A DNA stretch of 64,000 bases from the NCBI GenBank assembly GCA_027563935.2, contig CM050446.2:126620499-126684498 (forward strand). Direction: 5' to 3'. Within the stretch, counting starts at the first letter, position 1, and the number at the start of each line of letters is the position of its first letter. This DNA comes from Costus lasius (taxonomy: Eukaryota; Streptophyta; Magnoliopsida; Zingiberales; Costaceae). The notes under the pieces are model-generated. The model had not been told where the DNA came from. It did not search any database and was given only the letters and a program-made list of their open reading frames with translations. Made by a program: the position numbers and the translations under genes. This document shows, in pieces, positions 1 through 12,601 of the stretch.

Positions 1-541
1 CGCCCCTTGCTCTCGCCGAGCCCTCCCCTCTCACCGAGCTTGAAGCCCCGGCGTCGCCAGCCACTCCCCTCGTCATCAACCCCCATGGAAACAGCCGCCC
101 CTCCTTTCCGCCTCGCGTCCAGCGACTTCGACCATCACCCGAGCTCGCCAAGCCCTCCCCTCTCTTCGAGCTTGTCGCCCCCTTGCTCTCGCCACCCCTC
201 CCCGCTTGCCGAGCTCGAAGCTCCTCTGCAAGCACCAGTGAAGCTCCTCTGCACGCGTGCCCTAGCTGCTGCCGAGGTTTTGACTTGATTTTGACTTAGT
301 CAATAGCGATTAGTCAAAATTGAGGATGAATTTGGGTGGTCAACTGGTCAACATATCATTTATGTGGGATTTCAGTTAATTTTGACTCAGTCAATAGCCT
401 AGTTGACTGATCAAAATATTTCTTTCCTTCCATCGAAATGCAAGTCCTAAAAGAGAAAGGAATTATTTCCTTTCCTCCTTATTTCCTTTCCCTTGTTGTT
501 TCCTTTCTTTTCTGATTTCTTTCCTTTCTCCGAAACGCAGT
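1..541. other. GC-rich block then AT-rich filler, no gene recognised
   Basis: Bases 1-290 are GC-rich and read as Ser/Pro-rich low-complexity frames. They contain a 30-bp direct repeat (12-41 and 144-173). From 290 the DNA becomes AT-rich with repeated TTGACT/GTCAA motifs. It abuts the broken end of the LTR that starts at 542. I see no conserved protein or splice structure. It may be a remnant of another element. Confidence 0.4.
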
Positions 542-1627
542 GTAATTCTCCGTCCAAAATTTCTCCCCGAATCAAAAAGCAATCGGAAACCCTAACCCTA
601 ATCGCCATTGTCCAAAATCGAATTCCCTATTTAGAAATCAAAACCCTAAATTCAAATTACCTCTTTGGTCAACTTTTGATTTTGACCCACAATCAAAATC
701 CGCCGAGTCAAAATCACACTGCTCGCCCGATCGAATTCGAAATCTCGCCCTTGTTGATGTCGGATGACATCAGCTGCCAAATTGCTTCCGCGAAATCAAA
801 TTCCGTTCCGAAATCGTTGACCAGTCCCGTTGACTCGCCTTGAAGCAAGTGTCGAAACTCGTCTTCGTCCCGTTCGCGACGCTGCCACGTCGCTTTTTCC
901 GCCGAGTGCCGCTGCGCTCGTGAGCTCGCCGGAGAGAAGCGTGCTGATGGGGAAAAAGACCGCCTGCCTTTCTCCCACAGCTCCGTCGATGCCAACCACC
1001 GTCGCCGCCACTGGAATAGTTGAAGGCGACGCCGGATCTCGCAAAACAGAGGAAGGAATAGAGGGGTGAAAGCTATGTTTATTTCTTTGAAAACTTATAG
1101 GAATCACTCATCCTTCGTCGCCGGCCCCCTGGCCGTCGACTCCCCTCTTCCCTCCCCCGTTGCCGGTTACAAATCACTCAAATTCTGCTTACTCTCTCGC
1201 TCATCGGCGTTCCATTGAACACTCCTCCCGAAGCTCCTCACAACTCCCCGCTGATGTCGATGGTGTTTTGGTCCCTCCATGAAGCTGTTCCCCCTTTGTC
1301 TTTATAAGGAAGCGCCGCCGCCTCCTTCCGCGTGAAGATTGCGTCTCTGCCCTGATTAGGGCGTCGCCCGAGTCCTCTGCTGACGCCGACTCCATCGTCC
1401 GAGCCACTAGCATCCGAGCTTTGCGGGGAGGACTGGTTCGACACCAGGAAATCGCGGACGAAGCTCGCGATGCAAACGCTGCCGCCACAACGTCCGCGTA
1501 AGATCTACTCCCTGCGTGTGATTTGGGAAGGTCAACCTTGAGGGTTGACATACAAAAACAAGCTCCGCTTTGAGAATTCGTACGTGGGTTTGGGTTTGGG
1601 CCGGGTCCACTGATACAGGCCCTAATA
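542..1627 (-). repeat. 3' LTR of TR-GAG-1, truncated
   Basis: Colinear with 3136-4265: shared CCGTCCAAAATTTCTCCCC, shared telobox-like AAACCCTAACCCTAA, and shared GTCAACCTTGAGGGTTGA near the other end. It lacks about 95 bp of the LTR terminus kept at 3042-3135. Its outer boundary with the internal region reads TATTAGGG where the other LTR reads TGTTAGG, so the terminal dinucleotide has mutated. Confidence 0.75.
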
Positions 1628-2990
1628 ATTCTCCCCCGCCCAATTTGGATATCGCCCTCGATGTCTGTCGCGGACGGATCTTTTGCAACCAACGCCCCAA
1701 TATACCTGATCCGACACTGCTGCGCCCCGTGCCAGGGTTCACAGTTACCTGTAGCGCACTGACCCTCACCTCCTCGGTGTTGATTTCAGCTTCCTCAGCT
1801 GGCTCCTGCATCACGATAGCCATGATCTTCTGCCTTATGATGCAATCCTTTATCCAGCGAGGACCGTCGCACAAAAAGCAACCCTATGGCTTCGATTCTA
1901 CATTTGTCCTTCCCGCAGGACGATGTGGCTCTCGTCGTCCTAGTGAACCTCTGTCCTGCCCGGGAAAGGGTCTGCCCTTTCTAGAACCCTAGCCCTCGGC
2001 GGGGAGCCACGCTTCAGTGGTGACCGCGATTTCCTTGGTGGTGCTGATTTGAACTTGTGATTATCCACCAAGGACTCAGCCACCGCCGCAGCCGCCCTCC
2101 AGTCAAGTGGGGAATGCCGTCGGACCTCCATCTCCGCCCATGGTTGAAGGTTCCGGACGAAAAAGTACTTCCTGTCGCCTTTCGCCATGTCTGGTAGCTC
2201 CAACATCAACATGGGGAACGTCCTGACGTACTCCTAGATCGACCCAGTGTGCCTCAGCCGATCCACCTTTCCACGAGCCTAATCCGCCGAATTTCCGGGA
2301 AGAAACTGCCGCTGTGGTTCCTCACGGAAAGTTTCCCAAGGCCAACTAGAAGCCCCCAACATCGAGCTAACTTTGGTCCTTCACCAAAGCTTTGCGTCAA
2401 CTGTGAGGTATGCGATGCACACCTGCACCCGATCTTCTTCTGGAACACGACTCGCAGAGAACAATTGCTCCATATCTCAGATGAAGTTTTCCACCTCTCT
2501 GGACGATCGCCCCCCCTCCCCCCCCACCCCCCGAACGTCGCTAGCTCAGGTACACGTACCATCAACTTAGGAGCCTCCTGTTCCGCCGTCGCTGCCGTCG
2601 ATCGTGATACTTGCATTAGGACCAAACGCAGTACCACGATCTCTGCCTGCATCTCCTCTCGCATACGTGTCATCTGCTCTGGCAGGTCGATTAGACCCTC
2701 CAGAGTCTGCTGCAGGGCAGTGATCTGCAACCTCTGTTGCTCCACCATCCTCTAAAGATGCTCCACTTAGGGAACCACCGCATTCTCCCTTTCACCAGTC
2801 AGACCGAGCACCTTCTCGATCTGCGCGATGCGATCACCTTGGTTCGTCATCTCTTCAGGTTTAGCTGTCACCTTAGCTTTACCTTTCTCCTTCTTGAACC
2901 ACATGTCCTCCGATGACCCTCTAGTAGCGTGGGTGATCTTTTGGAACTTCCGACCGATCTTCACCTTCGCGGGTGAAGTAGTCGTATTGT
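1628..2990 (-). pseudogene. gag remnant of TR-GAG-1
   Basis: Minus-strand frames match the Gag of TR-GAG-2 throughout. Recognisable parts are an N-terminal KFQKITHATRGSSED segment, a coiled-coil-like NQGDRIAQIEKVLGL stretch, the capsid segment ending LQPWAEMEVRRHSPLDW, and a zinc-knuckle relic CFLCDGPRWIKDC near 1845-1885. In the knuckle the histidine seen in TR-GAG-2 is replaced by arginine. Stop codons occur near 2749-2767. A long C-rich tract (2510-2533 on the plus strand) coincides with a frameshift. It cannot give a full Gag. Confidence 0.75.
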
Positions 2991-3041
2991 CTCCTCCAAT
3001 ATCTATGGGTTATGGGCCCACAGTCTGGCTCTAATACCAAT

Positions 3042-4265
3042 TGTCACGCCCCAGCCTAAGGTAGTCCGACGGAACACCAGACCGGGGCTGAAACCCTAGG
3101 ATTTCCAAGCGTAAAATTACCCCCAACTTGGAAACCCTAATTCTCCGTCCAAAATTTCTCCCCAAATCGAAAAGCAATCGGAAACCCTAACCCTAATCGC
3201 CGTTGTCCAAAATTGAATTCCTAATTTAGAAATCAAAATCCTATATTTAAATTACCTCTCTGGTCAACTTTTGATTTTGACCCACAGTCAAAATCCGCCG
3301 AGTCAAAATCACGCCGCTCGCCCAATGGAATTCAAAATCTCGCCCTTGCTGACGTCGGACGTCGGATGACGTCAGCAGCCGAATTGCTTCCGCGAAATCA
3401 AATTCCGATTTCATTTCCGAAATCGTTGACCAGCCCCATTGACTCGCCTCGAAGCGAGTGCTGAAACTCATCTTTGTTCCGTTTGCGATGCCACCGCGTC
3501 GCTTCTTCTGCCGAGCGCCGCTGCGCTTATGAGCTTGCCGGAGAGAAGCGTGCCGACGGGAAAAAGACCTCCTGCCTTTCTCCCACAACTCCGTCGATGC
3601 CAACCACCGTCGCCGCCGCTGGAATAGTTGAAGGCGACGCCGGATCTCGCGAAATAGAGGAAGGAATAGAGGGGTGAAAGCTGTGTTTATTTCTTTGAAA
3701 ACTTACAGGAATCACTCGTCCTTCGTCGTCGGCCCCCTGGCCGTCAGACTCTTGTCTTCCCTCCCTCGCCGGCGACCCCTGTCGCCAGTTACAAATCACT
3801 CAAATTCCGCTTACTCTCCCGCTCGTCGGCGTTCCACTGAACGCCAGAAACTCTCCTCCCCAACCTCCTCACAACTCCCCACTGATCTCGATGGTGTGCT
3901 GGTCCCTCCATGAAGCTGTTCCCCCTTTGTCTTTATAAGGAAGCGCCGCCACCTCCTTCCGCATGAAGATCGCGTCTCTGCCTTGATTAGGGCATCGCCC
4001 GAGTCCTCTGCTGACGCCGACTCCATCGTCCGAGCCGCCAGCGTCCAAGCTTTGCGGGGAGGACTAGTTCGACGCCGCGTCTGAGGAAATCACGGACGAA
4101 GCTCGCGATGCAAACGCCGCCGCCGCAACATCTGCATAAGATCTACTCCCTGCGTGTGATTTGGGAAGGTCAACCTTGAGGGTTGACTTACGAAAATGGG
4201 CTCCGCTTCGAGAATTCATGCGTGGGTTTGGGTTTGGGCCAGGCCCACTAATCCATGGCCTAACA
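3042..4265 (-). repeat. 5' LTR of TR-GAG-1
   Basis: On the minus strand it begins TGTTAGGCC and ends GGGGCGTGACA, immediately before the primer-binding site. It is 1,224 bp and carries the telobox-like AAACCCTAACCCTAA (plus-strand 3182-3196) in its transcribed end. The flank at 4266 is AT-rich host DNA. Confidence 0.75.
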
Positions 4266-4882
4266 TTAAGTGAGAAGCACACATGTCACACTGGTAGTCC
4301 CCCTACACAGTCTTGAGGACCAACATGTATATTTTTTTACTAATCATATTTTTGTTAGTTTTTGTTTACCATGTAACTTGGGCATATTTAGTATATAATA
4401 ATATAGAGAGTATCATATGTATTAGCTTTTAAGTTACAGATTTGTAGGTCCTCTTGTTTGGTAACACGGTATAGTGTATTATTTATCATGTTGAATTGAT
4501 TTTTGATATTTTCCAAGGGAGTTATGGAATTGAACAGACACGAATCACATGAAAGTAAAACATAGCAACAGAGTCAGCATTTATATCTAATACTAGCAAA
4601 GCAAGAATAAGCTGTAACCTTGCATTTGTTAGTTTGTCAATTGGTAACAGAACTAACGTTATAACGTAATCCCAATCACTCCTGAGAAGAGTCGTTCAAA
4701 TAATCATTTAGTTTTTTCCCATTGAAAAGAAAAGAAATTGCCTTTAAGATATCTCTAGTGCATCAACAACATTGATGCAGTCATATGTGCATTTTTTTTA
4801 ATGTTTAAAAATTATAAAATACTCAATTCCAAGGCTTGTCATAACTTATTTAAACACTTGGGCAGGGGGAGAAGGCATTTAC
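4266..4882. other. AT-rich intron-like DNA, nothing recognised
   Basis: This stretch follows the last visible VPS39-like exon (donor GTAAAT at 4882-4877 on the minus strand) and precedes the LTR at 4265. It is AT-rich and lacks coding similarity. It is probably the start of the next VPS39 intron, with TR-GAG-1 inserted in it. Confidence 0.5.
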
Positions 4883-7800
4883 CTTACTTGAGCTCTTTGT
4901 CTTATGTGGTTCATATGACGATATACTGTCCTGCACAACCTCCTCCGTAACCTCGGCTGTAGCCCTTTCCAATATACCATATCTTTTCTTCTGCAAGAAC
5001 TTTACAAGAGCTATCAGAGCATTGTGGTTCATTTTTCTGTTCTCAACCATCATGTGATCATCAGACTCATGGTGTTGGGACATTGATGGTTCTATTTCAT
5101 CTGAGGCATCAGATGAAGCCCTCGAGAGATGAAATTCATCAGATGAAACTGTTTGCAGCTTGGGAAGAATAACCGATGGATACAATGACAACACATAGGT
5201 GATCTCCACTTGGGAAGCTATAAATTGTTCCATGGCCTTCTCATAGTTTTCATTATGAAACAAATGATGCGCATACCTGAGGGGTGGATAAGAAAACGTA
5301 AAACTCTTTACAAATAAAAGACAATGACATGTATAATGACAACATGCTGGAGAGGAAATTTATTTCAACGACACCTGTAGCTAGTAGCCTGTAATGATTA
5401 TACTACACTTATAGTATACGAAAATATATTGTGATCATAGTATGAAATACCATCTGAGATCAGGATTTCTGGTTTGTACGGGACTAGTATTTAATATATA
5501 ATATAAAAATTAAAAACTGGTAGGTTCCAAGTTGACTGACCCATGTTGTATACTTGATTCATTATATGTCAAATGTTTTTGTCAGGCTGCTTAGAAAAAT
5601 GTCTAAGACCAACCAAATGTTTATGATTCCTTATAGGTTGGAATTTCCCATCAACATTTTTTTTTACTGATGCAATACTTAGCTCTACTCCATTAGCTAG
5701 ATTCCTAATTGGTTGGAATTTCCCAAAAGCAAGCGTGCCTGTACCTATCTAGGCTCTTTTTTCTTGTTGATTCAGGCAATAAAACCCTTTGTTCAACCCT
5801 CGTCACTCTCACAAACTATTTTAAGTTTCAAACTCTAATTATCCTTCCCTAATCCCTCTCAATAAATACAATCATCATTTGGCACCTAAATAAAAAAAAC
5901 ATATATCCCACATTGCAAACATGCTCAGCAATTGAACAACCATCACCGATGGCAACAAAATCCATTATAGCATTATGTGAAGAGTGGCAAAATTACACAT
6001 TTGAAGAGATATCTTATTGGTGCACTAGTGGCTACTCTAATGTTAGCAAATGCCCCAAATTCTCAAAAAAAATTTGTGCGTTCTATATGCAGCTTGAATC
6101 ATAAAAATCCAACATTGTGGAGGAGCATGAGGAGTTTGATCAACAAGCATAGGAGTGTTCCTTATATGATGAACATGAGGGACTCAAAGATGCATTTGTA
6201 AAGAACCTCAAAATAAATAAGACTCTTCAAGCTATGAGGGCTCAATATGCATTTAAAATTATCAACAAAGATTTTTATGTGCTATATTTAACATTCCAAG
6301 TTGCAACATATGTGGAATTATGACCAAATCTGCCTATGCCAATAAATGCTAGCACTCAAGGAGGTTGAGGAAGCCAAAATTATCATAATTCCTACTGCAA
6401 TATACAAGACTTCTTTTTTTAGCTCAGGAGAAGGCTATGGGGTTTGAGTGTCAAAATCTTGACCCTTGAAGGATCAAAAAACCTCGCCGAAGCGTACCAG
6501 TCCGGCGGCTCGCGGGAGCATACCAGTCCGGCAGCTCGCCGTACCGGTACGGTACCGGCATACCGTCCGGTACGTGATTGCAGTAGCGGCGAAGGCGAGG
6601 GCACAGGCGAGGCGGAAGTTGGGCACAGGCGAGGCAGAAGCTGGAAGCTTCCACCGGCGGCGGAAGCTTCGGTCGAAGCTTCCTCGATCGAAGCTTCCAC
6701 CCACGCCAGCACCGTCCGCCCGCTGTCTGCCGCCGACCGTGCTCCAAGTGTCCGTCCACGACCGGTGTTCCACCGGACCGGTACGTACTGGGCGGTACAT
6801 ACGGTACCGGACCGGTTTTAGAATCGTTGCCCTTGACCCAAGGGCTTTTCACTTCCAAAGAAGTAAACAAACAAGTATTGACAATGCCTATAGCAAAACA
6901 AACGAGATTGGTCAGTCAATCCAAATGGTTCCACACCAAATGCATTCTTTTAAATGCAACTAACAATACTTACACATTAATAAATAAACTTTTATAGATG
7001 GCCACTATCACAAAGTGAAGGAGATTGATCAATTTATCTCAAAATGGTTCTATTTCAAATGCATTCCTGTGAGTGCAGCCACGACAATTGATACTTCATC
7101 GTGGTGTCCATAATTCAGGATGATGGACACAAAATCCAACCTTTAACTTCTAATGAGACAATCACCACCTACTTTGATGAGCAAGTTGAGAATGTGTCAA
7201 GGATGAATCTAAAGCATGGAGGGGCAATGTAGATCTTATAGCATTACTTTACGAGATGCATGAACTAGGCAAACCTGAACTAGCATGATTAAGAAATCAA
7301 CCTCGTAATAGTCCATCAACTAGTAGACAATTTAGCCAACTACCAATATGCAGTCTACATTTGCCGCCTCATGAAGGAGTTGGAAGAGATCAATTGTCAC
7401 TTGTGCATATGTTAATGGACAAGGGAGCTTACTTCAAGAGATTCATAAATCTCCAAGAAGATTAACCCCACTTTTCTGGATCCCCTGCATGATGCAAAAT
7501 ATGAGTGGTTTGACATTATTCAAGAAGACAATGTAGATCATTCACAACCATCACTAAGTGCACTCTTTTATGTAAACCTTTATGTTGAAATCATATGTCC
7601 GCTGCAAGCAGTTTGCTACTCATTTCATTACTTTAAGATCCCTTGATAAGAAGTCAAAGTTAAAAGGCAATGTTCACAATCCCAAAATGGTGTGAATTAT
7701 AATATGCCTCTACAATCAATAATGAGCAACTGGAGAAGGTTATTCTTTATGGGTGATTTGGAGATCATATTTACGAGATCACGATCACCAAAGAGCTTAT

Positions 7801-10502
7801 CTATGTTGTCTTCCTCATGGTTCACATGGATAGAAAGCTGTGACAGAATAAGTCTATCATGCTATTCATGAGGTTGAAATTAAATCATTGCACCTTGCCA
7901 AGTCATATAAAGAATAAGTCATAAGTGAAAATCATATGTAGTAAATGGGAGAAGCAATACAACAAGAGGCTCATTTTGCTAGTTATGAAAAAAATCAATA
8001 AATAATAACTAAATTGCACCACTTTAAATCATTTATTTCTGCATTTTAAAGGAAAAATTTGAGTGTTTCCCCAAAAACTTAAAATGATTTTAAATAATTT
8101 AAATATTTTATTCATTTCACTTTATCCCTAAAGTTTAAAATAATTTGATTTAGCTACCATTTTCTATTGTTCATCTTATTATAACTTCTTAGTTAGGTTT
8201 ATGCTTTATCTTAGTTTGACCATGTAAGTTCAGATTTTATTTTAATTTAGCCTTTGATGTTTAAGATATTGTGAGCAATTTAATACATATTGAGACAACA
8301 AATAAGTAATTGAGACATAATACAAACCTTCAGGTGTTAAATTAATTTTTTTCTAAAATTATTATTTTACTGAAAATTCTTAGCTCCATTTACCCATGGT
8401 CTTGACCCACCACTATGGCATGGCATGTATGTTTCCTTACTGCCTTGGAGCATAAATGCACTAGTAGACAGGTTAACGCATGCTACCCTTAGCTACAATT
8501 TTATTTTTTTCATTATATATGAAAGTTTATCTAGGGCTGATAAACATGTTTCATGGGATTAGACATGACCAGACTAGGCCATGGTCCATGGCTCACACTG
8601 GCTCCACTCACATTGGACTAATCTTGGCATTGCCTATTTAGTGCAACACGATAATAAACATGACACATCCTACAAGCTTAGCATAACATGATAGGGTGCT
8701 AGACATGGCACAACCTGTGTCTTAGCACAGTGGCATATTGTGGGCCTTTTCTCATTTTTTAATTTTTTTTATATTTTAATATATAATAAATATAATATTT
8801 ATGTATTATTTTTAAATATTCTATAGTTTGTAAATATTTTTAAATAAAATTTTTAGCATGTGAGTCATCCAAAGGCTCGTGGGTTTGTCAAGAAACATGG
8901 GCCAATATTCATACCATGTAATAGACGATTATTGATCCGTATAGGCAAGGGCAATGCCATGATCATATTGTACAATGAAAGTCTATTTCATCATTAAGCC
9001 AACCCTAACACCTAGTGAGGTAGTGCTCTATGGCACATAATACTCTAGTTTAGTTTCCCATGGATGTGGGAGAAAAAATAGTATGGTATATAAAATTTTA
9101 TGGCTTACTATTAGGCTTAAGCATTTTAAATTGGTTATATTATCATTTGGCTCATCAAATTAATTGGTCAGTTTGTTCGTGAATTGTACCAGCACCACTG
9201 TTCAACTCTATAATTAGCTATCACTAAGTTCAATTCTAGGCCTCCCTGATTATTTTATCCCTTTGATATGTGCATAGCACTTCCAGATTAATATGCATTA
9301 TCTTGTCATAACACTGAATTAATATAAGTGATAGCTAATTAATTGAGAATAGATTCTCTTGAACAAAATACATACCTAACGTGTATTGAGCTTTCTTTGG
9401 CCGCTCGGAGTGATGAGTCCTCGGGAGGAAGTAGCTTGCACAAAGACAAGGCCTCCTCAAAATCTCCAGAAGCTGTTAATTGCACAATCTGTAAGGCAGT
9501 GAACATATAAAGACAAATAATAAGCAACGCTAAGATTACCCTACCAAATTCAAGCAAGAAAGGAAATAAACCAATGATATATAGGGATTTATCAACTTCT
9601 AATCAAGGAATTAGTACATTGAAATTTGAATATCAAAGTGAAAAGCAAAAGCTATCAAGTGGCTCTCACCATAATTAGAACTTAGAATATGGATTCCAAC
9701 TAAGATGTTGCAACGTACTATTATACTCTAGAAAAAACAGTTAATTTGAAGTGGGAGATGTAGTTTTATGATTATCAAATTTTTTACCATGGAAGTTGCA
9801 ACTATTCCAGTTTTACAAATTCAGGACATTTCCTAGAGAATCAATCTTTAGGCAGACAACATAACACGCAAGTTACCAACCAGGTATTCGCACTTGTTAA
9901 AACGAGGTAATATAATTCAATACCTGTGCACCAAGAGGAACAGGTAACAGTCCATAGACAGCATTGCTTAATGTAGCAATCACACAGGTATTGCTTTGAA
10001 GAAGCAGACGAACATCACGAAGACCAACTGTCTGAATCAGTGGATAAGGAACTCTAAGGGAACGTATCTGCTCAAACTCCACAAGTGAGAATTTTCATCA
10101 TTAGACAAAGGTGATCATGTCTCTAGCGAGAATTAGAACTACTATTCACTTACCTCAATATGCTTTGGTAGCCGACCTAATGCGTATGGCTTTTGGACAA
10201 TAACAGAACTTGGGGCCTCAGACCAACATATCCTACCATCCTGAAGAAGCTTTCCATTTTGATCAACAAAAACTCCAATATTATCCTACAGGCAGATGTA
10301 AGTGGAGAAATTAATAGTTCTGGAAAACGCTTAAATCAGACTAGGCCATCTTAAAATAATTTTGAAGTCAAAAGAATGCACCTAAGGTTACAACAAAAAC
10401 AAAAAACTCACAAACATTATTTGATCAGAAATCTAACATTGTGATTATTGTTTTTAAATATTTTTGGGCTATTTTTTTCTTTTTAGCATATTCATACTTT
10501 TC

Positions 10503-10560
<58 letters not shown>

Positions 10561-12560
10561 TGTTTAATGTTTGCTGTTGCTATTTCTTGGTCATGTGTCT
10601 TGTGTGACTCCGGGAAACACTTTTTTGGAGTTTGACCACGTGACAGTCAAAAGTAGTGTTACATGACCAGTAAGAAATGAAGCCACATAGTTAGTTAACA
10701 AAATAATAACGACACAAACATAGATTCCCTCTCAAATTGATAGAACAAAAATTTTACAAAAGATATTTTATTAGTAAATTATATTCTGAACACTACACTT
10801 TGTACTATTTTGAATAAATATGTCTTAAACCCTCCTCCTTTGAACAAAAATACATTCTAACAATTGAAAACACTCTGATACAAGCACAGAAGTTAATATC
10901 AACTGAACCTCCTACCTTCTTCCTCTTCTAGCCATATCAGTTGGCTCCTTATCCTCCTATGAAACAATATCTACTCCATTTTTGTGGGGTAAATTTCCAT
11001 CACACATTTGCTTGGTAAATTTAACTGAACAGTTTGGTCATCGCACTAACAAATACTAATGGCAGTGGGAGGCTATAAAAAGATCAATAATACAAAATGG
11101 AAACAATAGACAAAATAAGGGTCTATGACAAGAATAAGATTTTCTCTTACAAAAATATTGCCATGATCTATCAGTCAAATAATACAATTGTTCAATGAAA
11201 GAAACTTGCCAATCGTAAATTTAGTCCAGAGAAGTGATGAAGCAAAAGCACCTTTCCAAGAAGAAGCTCTCCTGAGGGAAGACGAGCAACTAATGAAGGG
11301 GAAATCCTCCCAGAAGAAAATATCTCTGATAGTGCACCAGTTGCACTGTTCATTATCATGTATTCTTTTTTTATTCCAACACATATATTCTCTCCACTCC
11401 AAGCAATAGATTTCACATTGTCTGGAACACCAAACTCCTTGACCTCCACAATTTCTCGACCTCCTTTTAAAGAGTACAGATAACATTATCATTTGATACA
11501 AAAAATGACGTTGTAAGATAACACTTAGACATTACCAAACAACTACGGTAAATCTTGAAGATTGCAACGCCTAGAAAAACAAAATAATAAAATCTTTGTG
11601 TACACTTTCTAATGGCAAAAAATATATATGTTGTATCACCATACCATGAAAGTTTTCATATTAAATGAATAAGATGCTCCCAGTTTGATGCATAAAGTTC
11701 TATATCAACATGATTCTCTTTTATGTTGAGTGATGTTGAGTGTCACTATGTTGGTTTCTTATGATTCAACAAATTAATCCCCTATGCCATTAATCCACTA
11801 CATTATAGGGAATTTATCGTATAGATTGTCCCCTTTTAACTTAATCCGATACCTATCTAAGTTAAGCTACTTCTTTCGTAGCTTATCAACTCAGGATAAA
11901 TCTATTATATTCTATAATAAATAGTCTGATCTATTGTCGTGATCTAATATAATGAGTAAAAACACTGAAGAACCATTCCCCAATACAAGGTAACCTACAC
12001 AACCCCTAAATAATACTCTCTTACTGGTTAAAAGTTCAGGTTCAAGCCTAAGAATGTGAAAAGCAGTAGCTAAATAAATTACCAATGAGGCAAAAACCTG
12101 CACCGGGGGAAGGCATAGCAAACCTTCGGTAGAACAATGCTCTCCTACAGGTAAAAAATTCAGCCCAAGAATGCACTGTACAGGAAGAAAAATTCCTCTT
12201 TGTGCCTGCTTGATGAACAACCTCCTTCCACGGATGCCTTCCTTGAAGCACAACCAACACTTGGATGCAGGCAGAGCAAAACACCAACTGCTCACCGAGG
12301 AAAATCAGGAGAAAAACAAACGTTGTTGCCAAATAAGCCCTAGATCTCACTGTACAAACCAAAACACAGAAGTCCTAGAGAGCAACAAGATTTGATACTA
12401 TGATAGAATTTTTGTGATGCAAAACTAGGTGACCTCGTGTTGATCCTCTTTTATTAATATCAAAAGATAAAGTACAAACGGGTATAACCTGCTTTATAAG
12501 TTAATAATAGTACAACCCACTTCATATAAGCTAATATATTTACTTAAATTATTTACATTA

Positions 12561-12601
<41 letters not shown>

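Larger units (their letters stand above)
542..4265 (-). mobile_element. TR-GAG-1: gag-only LTR retrotransposon, decayed
   Basis: A minus-strand LTR element: 5' LTR 3042-4265, a primer-binding site just inside it (3029-3041, complement TTGGTATTAGAGCC, tRNA-Met-like), a gag remnant, a polypurine tract (1628-1641, complement GGGCGGGGGAGAAT) and a 3' LTR 542-1627. The interior is only about 1.4 kb and contains no protease, RT, RNase H or integrase. This is the organisation called TR-GAG in plants. It is homologous to the better preserved copy at 39131-43343. The left end is truncated, so a target duplication cannot be tested. It lies in the downstream intronic space of the VPS39-like gene if that gene continues left of the window. 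Confidence 0.75.

Noticed and set aside
6444..6963. Several overlapping 100-165 codon frames on both strands
   Set aside because: Compositional frames of a GC-rich repeat island; arginine/proline-rich low-complexity translations with no domain.
10441..10635. Frame with a Tyr/Ile repeat
   Set aside because: It is a translation of a TA microsatellite.
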